From assembly GCA_035504215.1 (NCBI GenBank), contig DATJSI010000081.1:1-48780 (forward strand): a stretch of DNA of 48,780 nt. The letters run 5' to 3'. This document shows, one piece after another, positions 31,963-41,388 of the stretch. The notes under the pieces are model-generated. The model saw only the letters and a program-made list of their open reading frames with translations. It was not told where the DNA came from and searched no databases. The stretch comes from Mycobacteriales bacterium. GTDB taxonomy: Bacteria; Actinomycetota; Actinomycetes; JAFAQI01. Within the stretch, counting starts at the first letter, position 1, and each line of letters starts with the position of its first letter. A program made the translations under genes and the position numbers.

Positions 31963-32021
31963 CTGGTCCTCCCAGTTTGCTTCTTGCTGTCAGCGTCGTG
32001 CGTCCACTCATCGACCGGCTA

Positions 32022-32035
32022 GGACCACAGGTCCC
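32022..32035 (-). promoter_or_regulatory. Weak DosR-like palindrome between decarboxylase and permease
   Basis: On the minus strand GGGACCTGTGGTCC; the palindrome GGACC-ACA-GGTCC has one base less spacing than the standard box. Its centre is 66.5 bp before the decarboxylase start, similar to the spacing at the USP genes. A second half-site, AGGACCTTCGCCAC, lies at 32044-32057. Confidence 0.35.
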
Positions 32036-32135
32036 GAAGGGTCAGGACCTTCGCCACTGTGGCCCTCCGCCATCGCAGAGCACGGTGGGAGCAGACGCCT
32101 GCCGTCATCAGACGGCACGTGGAGGGAGCAGTCAG

Positions 32136-33674
32136 ATGACGATCCTCAGGCCCGAACGAACTGCAGCGAAGCCCGCTCCAGTCGCTCGGCCTACCGGGGG
32201 CGCGCCGGCTACCGGCGGGACGCCCAGCTCAACTGCGGGCGGAGGCATCCGGCCCACCCGCGTCCTGACGATGTCCAGCCTGGCGATGATCGACATCGCT
32301 GCTGTGATCAGCCTGCGAAACCTGCCGACGATCGCTGAGTACGGCTGGGGATCACTGTTCATCTTCGGCCTGGCGCTGCTGGGTTTCATGATCCCGATCT
32401 CCTTCGCGGCGGCCGAGCTGGCCAGCGCGATCCCGAAGACGGGCGGCGTGTACGTCTGGGTGCGCGAGGCGTTCGGTGAGAACTCCGGCGCGGTCGCCAT
32501 CTGGGCCGACTGGGCGGAGAACCTGGTGTGGTTCCCGACCGTGCTGTCCTTCATCTCGGCGGCCCTGGCCTACCTGATCGTGCCGGGCTGGGCCAACAAC
32601 CGGGCCTGGCTGTTCACGACGATGATGATCGTGTTCTGGGGGACGACGCTGGTGAACTTCCTCGGCGTCAAAGCCTCCGCTCGCGTGTCGTCGTGGGGCA
32701 CCCTGGTCGGCTCGATCGTGCCCGGTGCCGTCCTGATCGGCATGGGCATCTTCTGGCTGGCCGACGGCAAGCACCTGGCGGCGCCGTACTCGAGCCACGC
32801 GCTTGTTCCGACACTGTCGCTGACCAACCTGGTGTTCTTCTCCGGCGTGCTCCTCGCCTTTGCCGGCATGGAGATGGCGGGCTTCCACGCCCGCGAGGCG
32901 AAGAACCCCAAGAAGGACTTCCCGCGGGCAACGTTGCTCGCCTGCCTGGTCCTGGTCGGCCTCTACATCCTCGGCACGCTGGCGATCGCGGTCGTCATCC
33001 CGGCGAACAAGATCGAGCTGAACTCCGGCCTGCTGCAGGCGTTCGACGTCTTCTTCAACAAGCTGGGAGTGGGCTGGCTCACCCGGCCGATGGCGCTGCT
33101 GATCTTCGCCGGCGGAATTGCACTGCTGAGCACCTGGATGTACGGCCCGGCGAAGGGCTTCATGCGGGCATCGATGGACGGTGACTACCCGCCGATCATG
33201 CAGGGTCACAACGCGAAGTTCGCGCCCACCAACATGCTGTGGATCCAAGCGGTCATCGGCACCATCTTCTCGCTGCTGTTCCTCTTCGAGCCAAGCGTGT
33301 CGGCGTCGTACTGGATTCTGTCCGCGCTGACTACCCAGCTGCTCGTCGTGATGTACGTGTTGGTGTACGGCGCGCTGATCAAGCTGCGTTACTCCCAGCC
33401 GAACCTTCCGCGGCCCTACCGGGTCCCGGGCGGGACGATCGGTCTGTGGGTCACCGGCCTGCTCGGGCTCGCCGGCTGCGGCTTCGCCTTCATCGTCGGG
33501 TTCGTCCCGCCGTCGCAGGTGGCGACCGGCAACCACACGATCTACGTCATCGGGATGATCCTCGCCACGTTGGCGCTGACCATCGCCCCGATGATCTTCG
33601 CCTACTTCCGCAGGCCGTCATGGCAGGCGAGGCCCGAGGACATCGCGGCCGTCGACGGCGCTGGTGAGGAGTAG
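32136..33674 (+). CDS. APC-superfamily amino acid transporter
   Basis: A 512-residue membrane protein with about twelve hydrophobic segments. The first has RVLTMSSLAMIDIAAVISLRNLPTIAEYG. Helix 2-3 region AAAELASAIPKTGGVYVWVREAFGENSGAVAIWADW is the APC signature. ATG 32136 with GGAGGGAG upstream is used. It lies between two decarboxylase genes: divergent from the first and 5 bp before the second on the same strand. That places it as the substrate/product antiporter (AdiC/CadB/GadC-like) that imports the amino acid and exports the amine. The long Pro/Ala-rich N-terminal tail (about 40 residues) is unusual. Confidence 0.9.
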   Translation: MTILRPERTAAKPAPVARPTGGAPATGGTPSSTAGGGIRPTRVLTMSSLAMIDIAAVISLRNLPTIAEYGWGSLFIFGLALLGFMIPISFAAAELASAIPKTGGVYVWVREAFGENSGAVAIWADWAENLVWFPTVLSFISAALAYLIVPGWANNRAWLFTTMMIVFWGTTLVNFLGVKASARVSSWGTLVGSIVPGAVLIGMGIFWLADGKHLAAPYSSHALVPTLSLTNLVFFSGVLLAFAGMEMAGFHAREAKNPKKDFPRATLLACLVLVGLYILGTLAIAVVIPANKIELNSGLLQAFDVFFNKLGVGWLTRPMALLIFAGGIALLSTWMYGPAKGFMRASMDGDYPPIMQGHNAKFAPTNMLWIQAVIGTIFSLLFLFEPSVSASYWILSALTTQLLVVMYVLVYGALIKLRYSQPNLPRPYRVPGGTIGLWVTGLLGLAGCGFAFIVGFVPPSQVATGNHTIYVIGMILATLALTIAPMIFAYFRRPSWQARPEDIAAVDGAGEE

Positions 33675-33679
33675 TCACC

Positions 33680-36100
33680 ATGCACCACAACGGTGAGCAC
33701 CCGGTTCTGTTGGCTCATCGCGAACTCGGCTCAGGTTCGGCTCTGGACCGCACCCTCGGTGCGGTCCAGGCCGAGCTCGAGTCGGCGGGCCTGACCGTCA
33801 TCGTGGCCCGTACGCAGGCCGACATCGACTTTGCCATCGCCTCGAACTCCGGCATCGGGGCCGCGCTCATCGGGCGCGACCTCGAGCCGGGGGATGACCG
33901 GGAGCTGCTGCGGGCAGTGGATCGCCTCCACCGGCTGCACGAGCAGCTCCCGGTCATCCTGCTCGCCGAGCAGGGCGGGGTGGCGGACATCCCCCTCGAG
34001 GTTGCGTCCGCGGTCCAGGGGTTCTTCTGGCTGCACGAGGACACCCCGGCGTTCATCGCCGGTCGCGTGCAGCGCCTGGTCGAGGACTACGACTCGGCGC
34101 TGTACTCGCCGTTCTTCGGCGAGCTGAAGCGCTACGTGGACTCGGACAACTGGCTGTGGTCCTGCCCCGGTCACAACGGCGGCATGTTCTACCGCAAGAC
34201 CCCGCTCGGTCGGATGTTCTTCGACTACGTGGGCGAGGACTTCCTGCGTGGCGACCTCTGTAACGCCTCGCCCGAGCTGGGCTCGATCCTCCAGCACCAG
34301 GGCCCGGTCCTCGACGCGGAGAAGCGTGCCGCGGAGGTGTTCGGCGCCGAGCGGACGTACTTCGTCCTGAACGGTACGTCGACCTCGAACAAGATCGTCA
34401 CGATGGGCCTGCTGGCTCCCGGCGACCTCGTCCTGTTCGACCGCAACTGCCACAAGTCGATGCACCACGGTGCGCTGATGATGGCGGGCGCGATCCCGGT
34501 CTATCTGAACCCGAGCCGCGACGCCAACGGCATCATCGGCCCGGTCGACCACAAGTATCTCGACGAGGACTACATCCGGGACCAGATCCGCAACAACCCG
34601 CTCGTCACCGACCAGGACGCGTGGAAGCGGGAACGACCGTTCCGCATGGCGATCCTGACCAACACCACGTACGACGGCGTCTGCTACAACGCCCGTGAGG
34701 TGCTGGACCGGATCGGTCACCTCGTCGACTACATGGTCTACGACGAGGCATGGATGGCCTACGCGAAGTTCCACCCGCTGTATGCCCAGCGCTTCGGCAT
34801 GGACCTGCACGACCTGCGGGCCTCCGACCCGGGCATCATCACGACCCAGTCGACGCACAAGTGCCTGGCCGGCATGTCGCAGGCCTCGCAGATCCACATC
34901 CGCGACTCGCACATCGCGGGTCAGGAGCGGTGCACCGATCACGACCGGTTCAACGAGATCTTCATGATGCACACGTCGACGTCGCCGCAGTACAACATGA
35001 TCGCGTCGCTCGATGTGGGTGCCGAGATCATGCGCGGGCGTCGTGGCTTCGTCCTGATGGACGACGCCGTCCGTGAGTCGATCGCGTTGCGGAAGCAGAT
35101 CGAGCGCTATCACGACGAGCTCGCGGCCCGGGTCGACGGCAGTTCGCCCTCGTGGTTCTTCGACATCTTCGGACCGCACCGGGTGACGGTGACGACCGAC
35201 CAACTCGAAACCGCGATCGCGCTTCCCTACCTCGACACCGACACGCGCGAGGTGCTCGGCAAGGCCATCGCCGAGGGCGGGTTCCACGACACGCCATGGC
35301 GTGACGTCCCCGACGAGGTGCTGGCGACCGTGCCGGAGTGCTGGATGTTCCACGAGCACGACGACTGGCACGATCTGTCCGGCCTGGCGCCGAACTACGT
35401 CATGCTCGACCCGACCAAGCTCTCCATCACCACTCCTGGCATCGAGGGAGGCCGCGAGTTCGACAGCTGGGGCATCCCGGCCGCGATCCCGGCGGCGATC
35501 CTGCGGCAGAAGGGGATCGTGAGCGAGAAGACCAGTTTCTACACGATCCTGTTGCTGGTCACGGCCGCGATCGAGCGGGGCAAGTCGGCGACGTTGCTGT
35601 CGGAGCTGTTCGACCTGAAGCGCATGTACGACGAGGACCTGCCGTTGAGCGAGGTGCTCCCTGGCCTGGTCGCTGCGTATCCGGATCGCTACTCGGGCGT
35701 CACGTTGCCCGAGCTCTGCTCCGAGATGCACGAGTTCCTGAGATCACACGGTGCGGACGAGCTGCAGCGTGCGGCCTACCACGCCGCCCACGAGCCGGAG
35801 ATCGCCGTCAGTCCCTCGGTGGGACACACCGCGCTGATCCGCAACCGGGTCGACCTGGTGGCTCTCGACGACCTGACCGACCGCGTCGCGGCGAGCCTGG
35901 TCGTCGTCTACCCGCCAGGTATCGCACTGCAGGTTCCGGGCGAGCGGTTCGCGGCGGACTCGGCCGCGGTTGCCTACCTCCGGCTGTTCGAGGAGAGCGA
36001 CAACCGCTTCCCGGGCTTCGAGAACGAGATGCAAGGCATCTTCCCGGAGCGCCAGAACGGCCGGTTGGTCTACCGCACCTACGTCACCCGCAACGGCTGA
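33680..36100 (+). CDS. Orn/Lys/Arg decarboxylase, PLP fold type I (copy 2)
   Basis: An 806-residue paralogue of the first decarboxylase with the same order: wing domain, SCPGHNGGMFYRKTPLGRMFFDYVG, VLNGTSTSNKIV, DRNCHKSMHHG, VYDEAWMAYAKFHPLYAQRFG and Schiff-base Lys394 in QSTHKCLAGMSQ. It is longer by 63 residues, mostly an insertion near residues 480-570 (PSWFFDIFGPHRVTVTTDQL and following). The ATG is 5 bp after the permease stop and uses the GAGGAG inside that stop region. The differing active-site neighbours (THKCLAG versus THKMLAA, CPGHNGG versus TPGHMGG) suggest a different substrate from copy 1. Confidence 0.92.
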   Translation: MHHNGEHPVLLAHRELGSGSALDRTLGAVQAELESAGLTVIVARTQADIDFAIASNSGIGAALIGRDLEPGDDRELLRAVDRLHRLHEQLPVILLAEQGGVADIPLEVASAVQGFFWLHEDTPAFIAGRVQRLVEDYDSALYSPFFGELKRYVDSDNWLWSCPGHNGGMFYRKTPLGRMFFDYVGEDFLRGDLCNASPELGSILQHQGPVLDAEKRAAEVFGAERTYFVLNGTSTSNKIVTMGLLAPGDLVLFDRNCHKSMHHGALMMAGAIPVYLNPSRDANGIIGPVDHKYLDEDYIRDQIRNNPLVTDQDAWKRERPFRMAILTNTTYDGVCYNAREVLDRIGHLVDYMVYDEAWMAYAKFHPLYAQRFGMDLHDLRASDPGIITTQSTHKCLAGMSQASQIHIRDSHIAGQERCTDHDRFNEIFMMHTSTSPQYNMIASLDVGAEIMRGRRGFVLMDDAVRESIALRKQIERYHDELAARVDGSSPSWFFDIFGPHRVTVTTDQLETAIALPYLDTDTREVLGKAIAEGGFHDTPWRDVPDEVLATVPECWMFHEHDDWHDLSGLAPNYVMLDPTKLSITTPGIEGGREFDSWGIPAAIPAAILRQKGIVSEKTSFYTILLLVTAAIERGKSATLLSELFDLKRMYDEDLPLSEVLPGLVAAYPDRYSGVTLPELCSEMHEFLRSHGADELQRAAYHAAHEPEIAVSPSVGHTALIRNRVDLVALDDLTDRVAASLVVVYPPGIALQVPGERFAADSAAVAYLRLFEESDNRFPGFENEMQGIFPERQNGRLVYRTYVTRNG

Positions 36101-36109
36101 GCTCGCTCG

Positions 36110-37111
36110 TCAGGGTGCCAGCAGTACGGCGGCCCCGTTCACGCGGTCGTGCGCCAGATCCGAGAGGGCCCGGTTCGCGTCGGCCATCGGGTACGGGGTC
36201 GTCGTGACCTCGACGCCGAGCCGCGCCGCGAGAGCGAGGAACTCCTCGCCGTCGCGGCGCGTGTTCGCCGTGACGCTCCGCACGTGACGCTCCTCGAAGA
36301 GATGGTCGGCATAGCGCAGCGACGGGATGTCCGAGAGGTGGATGCCCGCGATCGCGAGCGTGCCGCCGCGGTCGAGCGCCTCGAGGGCGGGCGGCACGAT
36401 CGTCCCCGCGGGCGCGAACAGGATGGCCGAGTCGAGTGGCTCCGGCGGCGGGTCGGTCGCGCCGCCGGCCGAGTCCACGCCGAGCTCCACGGCGAGCCGC
36501 TGCGCGTCTGCCGACCTCGTCATGACGTGCACCCTGACACCTTGGTGCAGTGCGATCTGCGCCGCCAGGTGCGCGGACGCGCCGAAGCCGTAGATGCCGA
36601 GTCGCCCCGCGGGCGGCAGGTCGGCGAGCCGCAACGCGCGGTAGCCGATGATCCCCGCGCAGAGCAACGGTGCCGCGTGCTCGTCGTCGTACCGTTCGGG
36701 GAGCGGGTACGCGTATGCCTCGTCCACCACGGCGTACGGCGCATAGCCGCCGTCGTCGTCCCACCCGGTGAACCGCGGCTCGAGGCAAAGGTTCTCCTGC
36801 CCACGCCGGCACCATCGGCAGCGACCGCACGTGTGCCTCAGCCAGGCGATCCCTACCCGGTCGCCTACGGCGAATCTGGTCGCGCCCTCACCGGTTCGGT
36901 CCACTCGCCCGACGATCTCGTGGCCCGGAGTCACCTGCGGGCGCTTCGGCGCGAGGTCTCCTTCGGCGAGATGCAGGTCGGTACGGCAGACGCCGCACGC
37001 GGTGACGGCGACCCTGAGCTCGCGGGGCCCGGGCAACGGCTCCGGCCGCTCGACGGCGACCAACGGTGCATCGTCGATCGGTCCCGGCCGGTCCACCACC
37101 CACGAGCGCAT
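36110..37111 (-). CDS. Zinc-dependent alcohol dehydrogenase (MDR superfamily)
   Basis: A 333-residue medium-chain dehydrogenase/reductase. [15 protein letters not shown] and GHEIVGRV hold the catalytic zinc ligands. [15 protein letters not shown] gives the four cysteines of the structural zinc site. The Rossmann motif is [18 protein letters not shown], near residue 172. It should oxidise alcohols or reduce aldehydes with NAD(P). The ATG has GAGGG 7 nt upstream. It is convergent with decarboxylase 2 and divergent from cydA. Two DosR-like boxes lie in the shared 122-bp region. Reduction of aldehydes to reoxidise NADH under low oxygen would fit the setting. Confidence 0.92.
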   Translation of the reverse strand: MRSWVVDRPGPIDDAPLVAVERPEPLPGPRELRVAVTACGVCRTDLHLAEGDLAPKRPQVTPGHEIVGRVDRTGEGATRFAVGDRVGIAWLRHTCGRCRWCRRGQENLCLEPRFTGWDDDGGYAPYAVVDEAYAYPLPERYDDEHAAPLLCAGIIGYRALRLADLPPAGRLGIYGFGASAHLAAQIALHQGVRVHVMTRSADAQRLAVELGVDSAGGATDPPPEPLDSAILFAPAGTIVPPALEALDRGGTLAIAGIHLSDIPSLRYADHLFEERHVRSVTANTRRDGEEFLALAARLGVEVTTTPYPMADANRALSDLAHDRVNGAAVLLAP

Positions 37112-37168
37112 GACACGACCCTCGCCTATCCACGTGCGATTGTGAAGAACCGTCGCTTACGGGCGGTT

Positions 37169-37180
37169 GGACCCGAGTCC
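37169..37180. promoter_or_regulatory. Secondary GGAC-N4-GTCC palindrome upstream of cydA/adh
   Basis: GGACCCGAGTCC is a perfect-arm palindrome with the half-sites of the DosR box, lying 2 bp before the strong box and 15 bp from it centre to centre. Tandem boxes of this kind are common in front of DosR-controlled genes. Confidence 0.5.
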
Positions 37181-37182
37181 AC

Positions 37183-37196
37183 GGGACCTTCGTCCC
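37183..37196 (+). promoter_or_regulatory. Consensus DosR-like box upstream of cydA
   Basis: GGGACCTTCGTCCC matches both half-sites of GGGAC-N4-GTCCC. Its centre is 44.5 bp before GTG 37234. CAGTCT, 7 nt before the GTG, could be the -10 box, so a leaderless cydA message with the box overlapping -35 is plausible. Confidence 0.7.
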
Positions 37197-37233
37197 TACC
37201 CCGGCTGAGTCGACCGCCGTCAGTCTGGGGGAC

Positions 37234-38628
37234 GTGAGCGCTCTCGACGTCGCCCGGTGGCAGTTCGCCGTCACAACCGTCTACCACTTCCTGTTCGTTC
37301 CCCTCACGATCGGCCTGTCGCTGCTCACTGCGGGCATGCAGACGGCCTGGGTGCGGACGGACGACACGAAGTACCTGCGCATGACGCGGTTCTGGGGCAA
37401 GTTGTTCTTGATCAACTTCGCGATCGGCGTCGCCACGGGGATCGTGCAGGAGTTCCAGTTCGGGATGAACTGGTCGGCGTACTCGCGATTCGTCGGAGAC
37501 ATCTTCGGAGCGCCGCTTGCGATGGAGGGCCTGCTCGCCTTCTTCCTCGAGTCGACGTTCCTCGGGTTGTGGATCTTCGGGTGGGACAAGCTGCCGAAGA
37601 AGGTGCACCTCGCGACCATCTGGCTGGCTTCGATCGGTACGGCGATCAGCGCCTACTTCATCCTGGCCGCCAACTCCTGGATGCAGCACCCGGTGGGTTA
37701 CAAGATCGACCATGCGAGGAACCGGGCCGAGCTCACAAGCATCTGGAAGCTGCTGACCAACTCGACGGCCCTGGTCACGTTCCCGCACGTGATCTTCGGC
37801 GCATTCATCACGGCCGGAGCGTTCATGCTCGGCGTCGCCGCCTGGCATCTGCGCAAGCAACGTGATGTCGAGCTGCACCGGACATCGATGCGCCTCGCGC
37901 TCGTCACCGTGTTCGTAGCCTCCATCGGTGTCATCGTGTCCGGTCACATCCAGGGCCAGGTCATGACCCGGCAGCAACCGATGAAGATGGCGGCCGCGGA
38001 AGCGCTGTACCACACCGAGAAGCCGGCATCGTTCTCACTGTTCACGATCGGCAGCCTCAACGGGAAGAAGGAGATCTACAGCCTTCGGGTGCCGCGGGTG
38101 CTGTCGTTCCTCGCGACCGGCAGCTTCTCCGGCAAGGTCGAGGGGATCAACGAGATCCAGTCCGAGTACCAGCAGCTCTACGGGCCGGGCAGCTACACGC
38201 CCGACATCCCGGTCACCTACTGGACGTTCCGCCTGATGATGGGCTTCGGCTTCCTCGCCGGCCTGCTGTCGGTCGCCGGCTTGTGGCTCAGCCGCCGGCG
38301 CCGCGCACCCGCGGGCAAGTGGTTCGTGCGGGCCGCGTTGTGGGGGATGGCACTGCCTTACCTCGCGAACACCGCCGGTTGGCTGTTCACCGAGATGGGC
38401 CGGCAGCCGTGGACGGTCTTCGGTCTCATGCAGACCAAGAACGCCGTCTCTCCGACCGTCGGTCTCGGCTCGGTCATCACGAGCTTCGCGATCTTCACCC
38501 TGCTCTACGGGGTCCTCGCGTTCGTCAACGTACGGCTGATGATCCAGACGATCCGCGGCGGCGCGCCGACCGAGGAGTCACTGACGACCACCGACGGCGC
38601 CGCGCCGGCGTTGGCGTTCTCCTACTAG
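37234..38628 (+). CDS. cydA: Cytochrome bd ubiquinol/menaquinol oxidase subunit I
   Basis: A 464-residue membrane protein. ARWQFAVTTVYHFLFVPLTIGLS carries the high-spin haem ligand His18. His185 in VTFPHVIFGAFITAGAFML is a low-spin haem b ligand, with the Met ligand expected further on. FQFGMNWSAYSRFVGDIFGAPLAMEGLLAFFLESTFLGLW is the most conserved CydA block. The quinol (Q) loop is short, as in many Gram-positive and actinobacterial enzymes. It reduces oxygen at very low concentration without proton pumping. It is the first gene of a cydABDC operon (16 bp to cydB) with a consensus DosR-like box upstream. Confidence 0.96.
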   Translation: MSALDVARWQFAVTTVYHFLFVPLTIGLSLLTAGMQTAWVRTDDTKYLRMTRFWGKLFLINFAIGVATGIVQEFQFGMNWSAYSRFVGDIFGAPLAMEGLLAFFLESTFLGLWIFGWDKLPKKVHLATIWLASIGTAISAYFILAANSWMQHPVGYKIDHARNRAELTSIWKLLTNSTALVTFPHVIFGAFITAGAFMLGVAAWHLRKQRDVELHRTSMRLALVTVFVASIGVIVSGHIQGQVMTRQQPMKMAAAEALYHTEKPASFSLFTIGSLNGKKEIYSLRVPRVLSFLATGSFSGKVEGINEIQSEYQQLYGPGSYTPDIPVTYWTFRLMMGFGFLAGLLSVAGLWLSRRRRAPAGKWFVRAALWGMALPYLANTAGWLFTEMGRQPWTVFGLMQTKNAVSPTVGLGSVITSFAIFTLLYGVLAFVNVRLMIQTIRGGAPTEESLTTTDGAAPALAFSY

Positions 38629-38644
38629 GCCGGGAGCGGTCGAC

Positions 38645-39712
38645 ATGCACCTCACCACGCTCTGGTTCGTTCTCATCGCCGTGCTCTGGACCGGCTACTT
38701 CGTCCTCGACGGGTTCGATCTCGGGGTCGGCATGCTGCTGATGGTGCTCGGCCGCGACAACGTCGACCGCCGGCTCTGTCTCAACGCGATCGGTCCGGTC
38801 TGGGACGGCAACGAGGTGTGGCTCCTGGTAGCGGGCGGGGCGACGTTCGCCGCCTTTCCCGAGTGGTACGCCGCGATGTTCTCGGGCTTCTACCTGGCGC
38901 TCCTGCTCATCCTCGTGGGCCTGATCGTCCGCGCTGTCGCCTTCGAGTACCGCGGCAAGGTCGACACCGACCAGTGGCGGCAGCGGTGGGACATCGCGAT
39001 CGGCGTGAGCAGCTTCCTTCCGGCGTTCCTCTGGGGTGTCGCGTTCACCAACGTGGTGCGCGGCGTGCCGCTGAACGCTGCCCACCACTTCACCGGCACG
39101 CTGCTCACGCTGCTGAACCCGATCTCGCTGCTCGGGGGCGTCGTGACCACGGTCGCGTTTGCGCTCCATGGTGCCGTGTTCCTCTCGTTGAAGACCGACG
39201 GCGACCTTCGGCACCGTGCTCGTGCCCTGGCGAACCGGCTCGCTGCGGTTGCGATCGCGGGCGGCGGCCTGTACCTCGCGATCGTGCAGGCCCAGCACGG
39301 CCGAGCGGCCGCAGATGTGCTCGCCGCCGCGGCTGCAGTGGCGCTGATCGGGGCGTTCCTCTCGACCCTGCGCGGACGCGAAGGGTGGGCGTTCATCGCC
39401 ACGGCTGCGGCGCTGGCGTTCGTGGTGTGCACGCTGTTCGCCGATCTATGGCCGAACGTGATGCCGTCGAGCACCAGCGCTGCGGACAGCCTGACGGTGC
39501 ACAACGCCTCGAGCTCGCCGTACACCCTCGGCGTCATGACCTGGGTGGCGGGCTTCGCGACCCCTGTGGTTCTCGTCTACCAGGCGTGGACGTACTGGGT
39601 GTTCCGCAAGCGGCTGCGCCGGGCGGACATCCCGGGCGGCGGCGTCGTACCACCCGTGCCCGGACCGCGGTCCGGTGAGGCGTCGGGCGTGGTTGCCCCG
39701 AGCGGGTCGTGA
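38645..39712 (+). CDS. cydB: Cytochrome bd oxidase subunit II
   Basis: A 355-residue multi-spanning protein. It opens TLWFVLIAVLWTGYFVLDGFDLGVGML, the standard CydB first helix with the conserved GFDLG. GPVWDGNEVWLLVAGGATFAAFPEWYA follows, another highly conserved segment. It forms a heterodimer with CydA. It starts 16 bp after cydA and overlaps cydD by 4 nt. The C-terminus (after residue 325) is a polar tail rich in Pro and Gly. Confidence 0.96.
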   Translation: MHLTTLWFVLIAVLWTGYFVLDGFDLGVGMLLMVLGRDNVDRRLCLNAIGPVWDGNEVWLLVAGGATFAAFPEWYAAMFSGFYLALLLILVGLIVRAVAFEYRGKVDTDQWRQRWDIAIGVSSFLPAFLWGVAFTNVVRGVPLNAAHHFTGTLLTLLNPISLLGGVVTTVAFALHGAVFLSLKTDGDLRHRARALANRLAAVAIAGGGLYLAIVQAQHGRAAADVLAAAAAVALIGAFLSTLRGREGWAFIATAAALAFVVCTLFADLWPNVMPSSTSAADSLTVHNASSSPYTLGVMTWVAGFATPVVLVYQAWTYWVFRKRLRRADIPGGGVVPPVPGPRSGEASGVVAPSGS

Positions 39713-41388
39713 AACCGCTCGATCCGAGGCTCCTCCGGCGGGCAGCGCCGGCTCGGCGCTACCTCGGAGTAGTCGTCGCATCGGGCTGCCTCACTGCCGG
39801 CCTGGTGGTCGCACAGGCGACCTTGCTCGCCGGGCTGATCGTGCACGCCGACCGGGGGGTCAGCCGGCTGCGCGACGAGCTGATCGCTCTGCTCGCCGTC
39901 CTGGTGGCGCGCGGGGTGTTGGCCTATGCCGGCGAGGTCGGCGCGCTGCGCGCGGCCGCTGCCGTCCGGTCGACACTTCGACGCGATCTTGCCGCGAAGG
40001 TGCTCGCCCTCGGCCCGGCCTGGACCGGGCGCGAGCGGTCCGGTGAGGTCACGACGCTGATGACGAAGGGCCTCGACGCGCTCGACGGCTACTTCGCGCG
40101 CTACCTTCCGCAACTCGTGCTCGCGACGTTCGTGCCGGCAGTCGTGCTGGCCCGGGTCGCGGGCGCGGACTTCATCTCGGCCGTGACGATCGGCTCGACG
40201 ATTCCGTTGATCCCGGTTTTCATGATCTTGGTCGGCCTGCACACCCGGGCGCGTACCGAGCGGCAGTGGCGCTCCTTGTCCCGGCTCGGCGGGCACTTCC
40301 TCGACGTCGTCGAAGGCCTGCCGACGCTCAAGGTGTTCGGGCGGGCAAAGGCGCAAGTGGAGCTGATCCGCAAGGTCAGCGACTCCTACCGGCGTACGAC
40401 GATGGCCACCCTGCGCGTGGCGTTCATCTCCGCGCTCGTTCTCGAGCTGCTTGCGACGCTGGCTACGGCGGTCGTCGCCGTCGAGGTCGGCCTGCGCCTG
40501 CTCAACGGTGACCTGGCGTACCAGACCGCGCTGCTCGTGCTGCTGCTGACACCCGAGGCATACCTACCGCTTCGCGCGGTCGGGGCGAGCTTCCATGCGA
40601 GCGCCGACGGAGTCGCGGCGGTCAATGATGCGCTCGACATCCTCGAGCACCCGAGCAACGACCTCCCCAGTTCCGCTCGCTGTGACCTGCGCCATGACTC
40701 GATCCGGCTCGACGGGGTGACCGTCCGCTACGACGACCGCTCCGACAACGCCCTCGACAGCATCCGCCTGGCAGTCGACCCGGGGGAGCGGGTGGCCCTT
40801 TCGGGTCCTTCCGGCGCCGGCAAGTCGACCGTGCTGGCTGTGCTCCTCGGCTTCGTCCAGCCGACCGGCGGCGACGTGTCCATCGGCTCCCGTCCCTACC
40901 GCGACCTCGACGTCGAGCGGCTGCGGGCGCAGGTCGCATGGGTGCCGCAGGCGCCGCGGATCTTTGCCGGCACGGTCGCGGACAACATTCGGCTCGGACA
41001 GCCGGACGCGGAGGATGCCGCCGTTCGCGCGGCCGCGGCGGCGGCCGGCTTTGCCGAGGTCGTCGCTGGGCTTCCGGCCGGGTACGAGACCGTGCTCGGC
41101 GACCGTGGCCTGACCCTCTCGACCGGGCAACGGCAGCGGCTGGCGCTGGCCCGCGCGTTTCTCCGCGATGCCCCACTCGTCCTGCTCGACGAGCCCGGCG
41201 CGCACCTCGACCCGGAGACCGCCACCGCGCTTCGGGCCGCCGTCGAGCGCCTCGCGAGCGGCCGCTCCCTGATTGTCGTCACCCACGACAACCGCTGGCA
41301 CGACCTCGTCGACCGCGTCGTGATCTTGGATCACGGCCGGGTGGCCGGCGACTATGCGACTGGCGCACGAGTTCCGGCGGTGGCCTGA
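39709..41388 (+). CDS. cydD: Thiol reductant ABC exporter subunit CydD
   Basis: A 559-residue ABC exporter half. The membrane domain (about 1-310) is followed by an ATPase with Walker A ALSGPSGAGKSTVLAVLLG, Q-loop VAWVPQAPRIF, signature LSTGQRQRLALARAFL and Walker B LVLLDEPGAHLDP. CydDC exports cysteine and glutathione or mycothiol-type thiols, which is needed for bd oxidase assembly. The GTG start overlaps cydB by 4 nt, and the gene shares one base with cydC (TGATG). Confidence 0.94.
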   Translation: MKPLDPRLLRRAAPARRYLGVVVASGCLTAGLVVAQATLLAGLIVHADRGVSRLRDELIALLAVLVARGVLAYAGEVGALRAAAAVRSTLRRDLAAKVLALGPAWTGRERSGEVTTLMTKGLDALDGYFARYLPQLVLATFVPAVVLARVAGADFISAVTIGSTIPLIPVFMILVGLHTRARTERQWRSLSRLGGHFLDVVEGLPTLKVFGRAKAQVELIRKVSDSYRRTTMATLRVAFISALVLELLATLATAVVAVEVGLRLLNGDLAYQTALLVLLLTPEAYLPLRAVGASFHASADGVAAVNDALDILEHPSNDLPSSARCDLRHDSIRLDGVTVRYDDRSDNALDSIRLAVDPGERVALSGPSGAGKSTVLAVLLGFVQPTGGDVSIGSRPYRDLDVERLRAQVAWVPQAPRIFAGTVADNIRLGQPDAEDAAVRAAAAAAGFAEVVAGLPAGYETVLGDRGLTLSTGQRQRLALARAFLRDAPLVLLDEPGAHLDPETATALRAAVERLASGRSLIVVTHDNRWHDLVDRVVILDHGRVAGDYATGARVPAVA

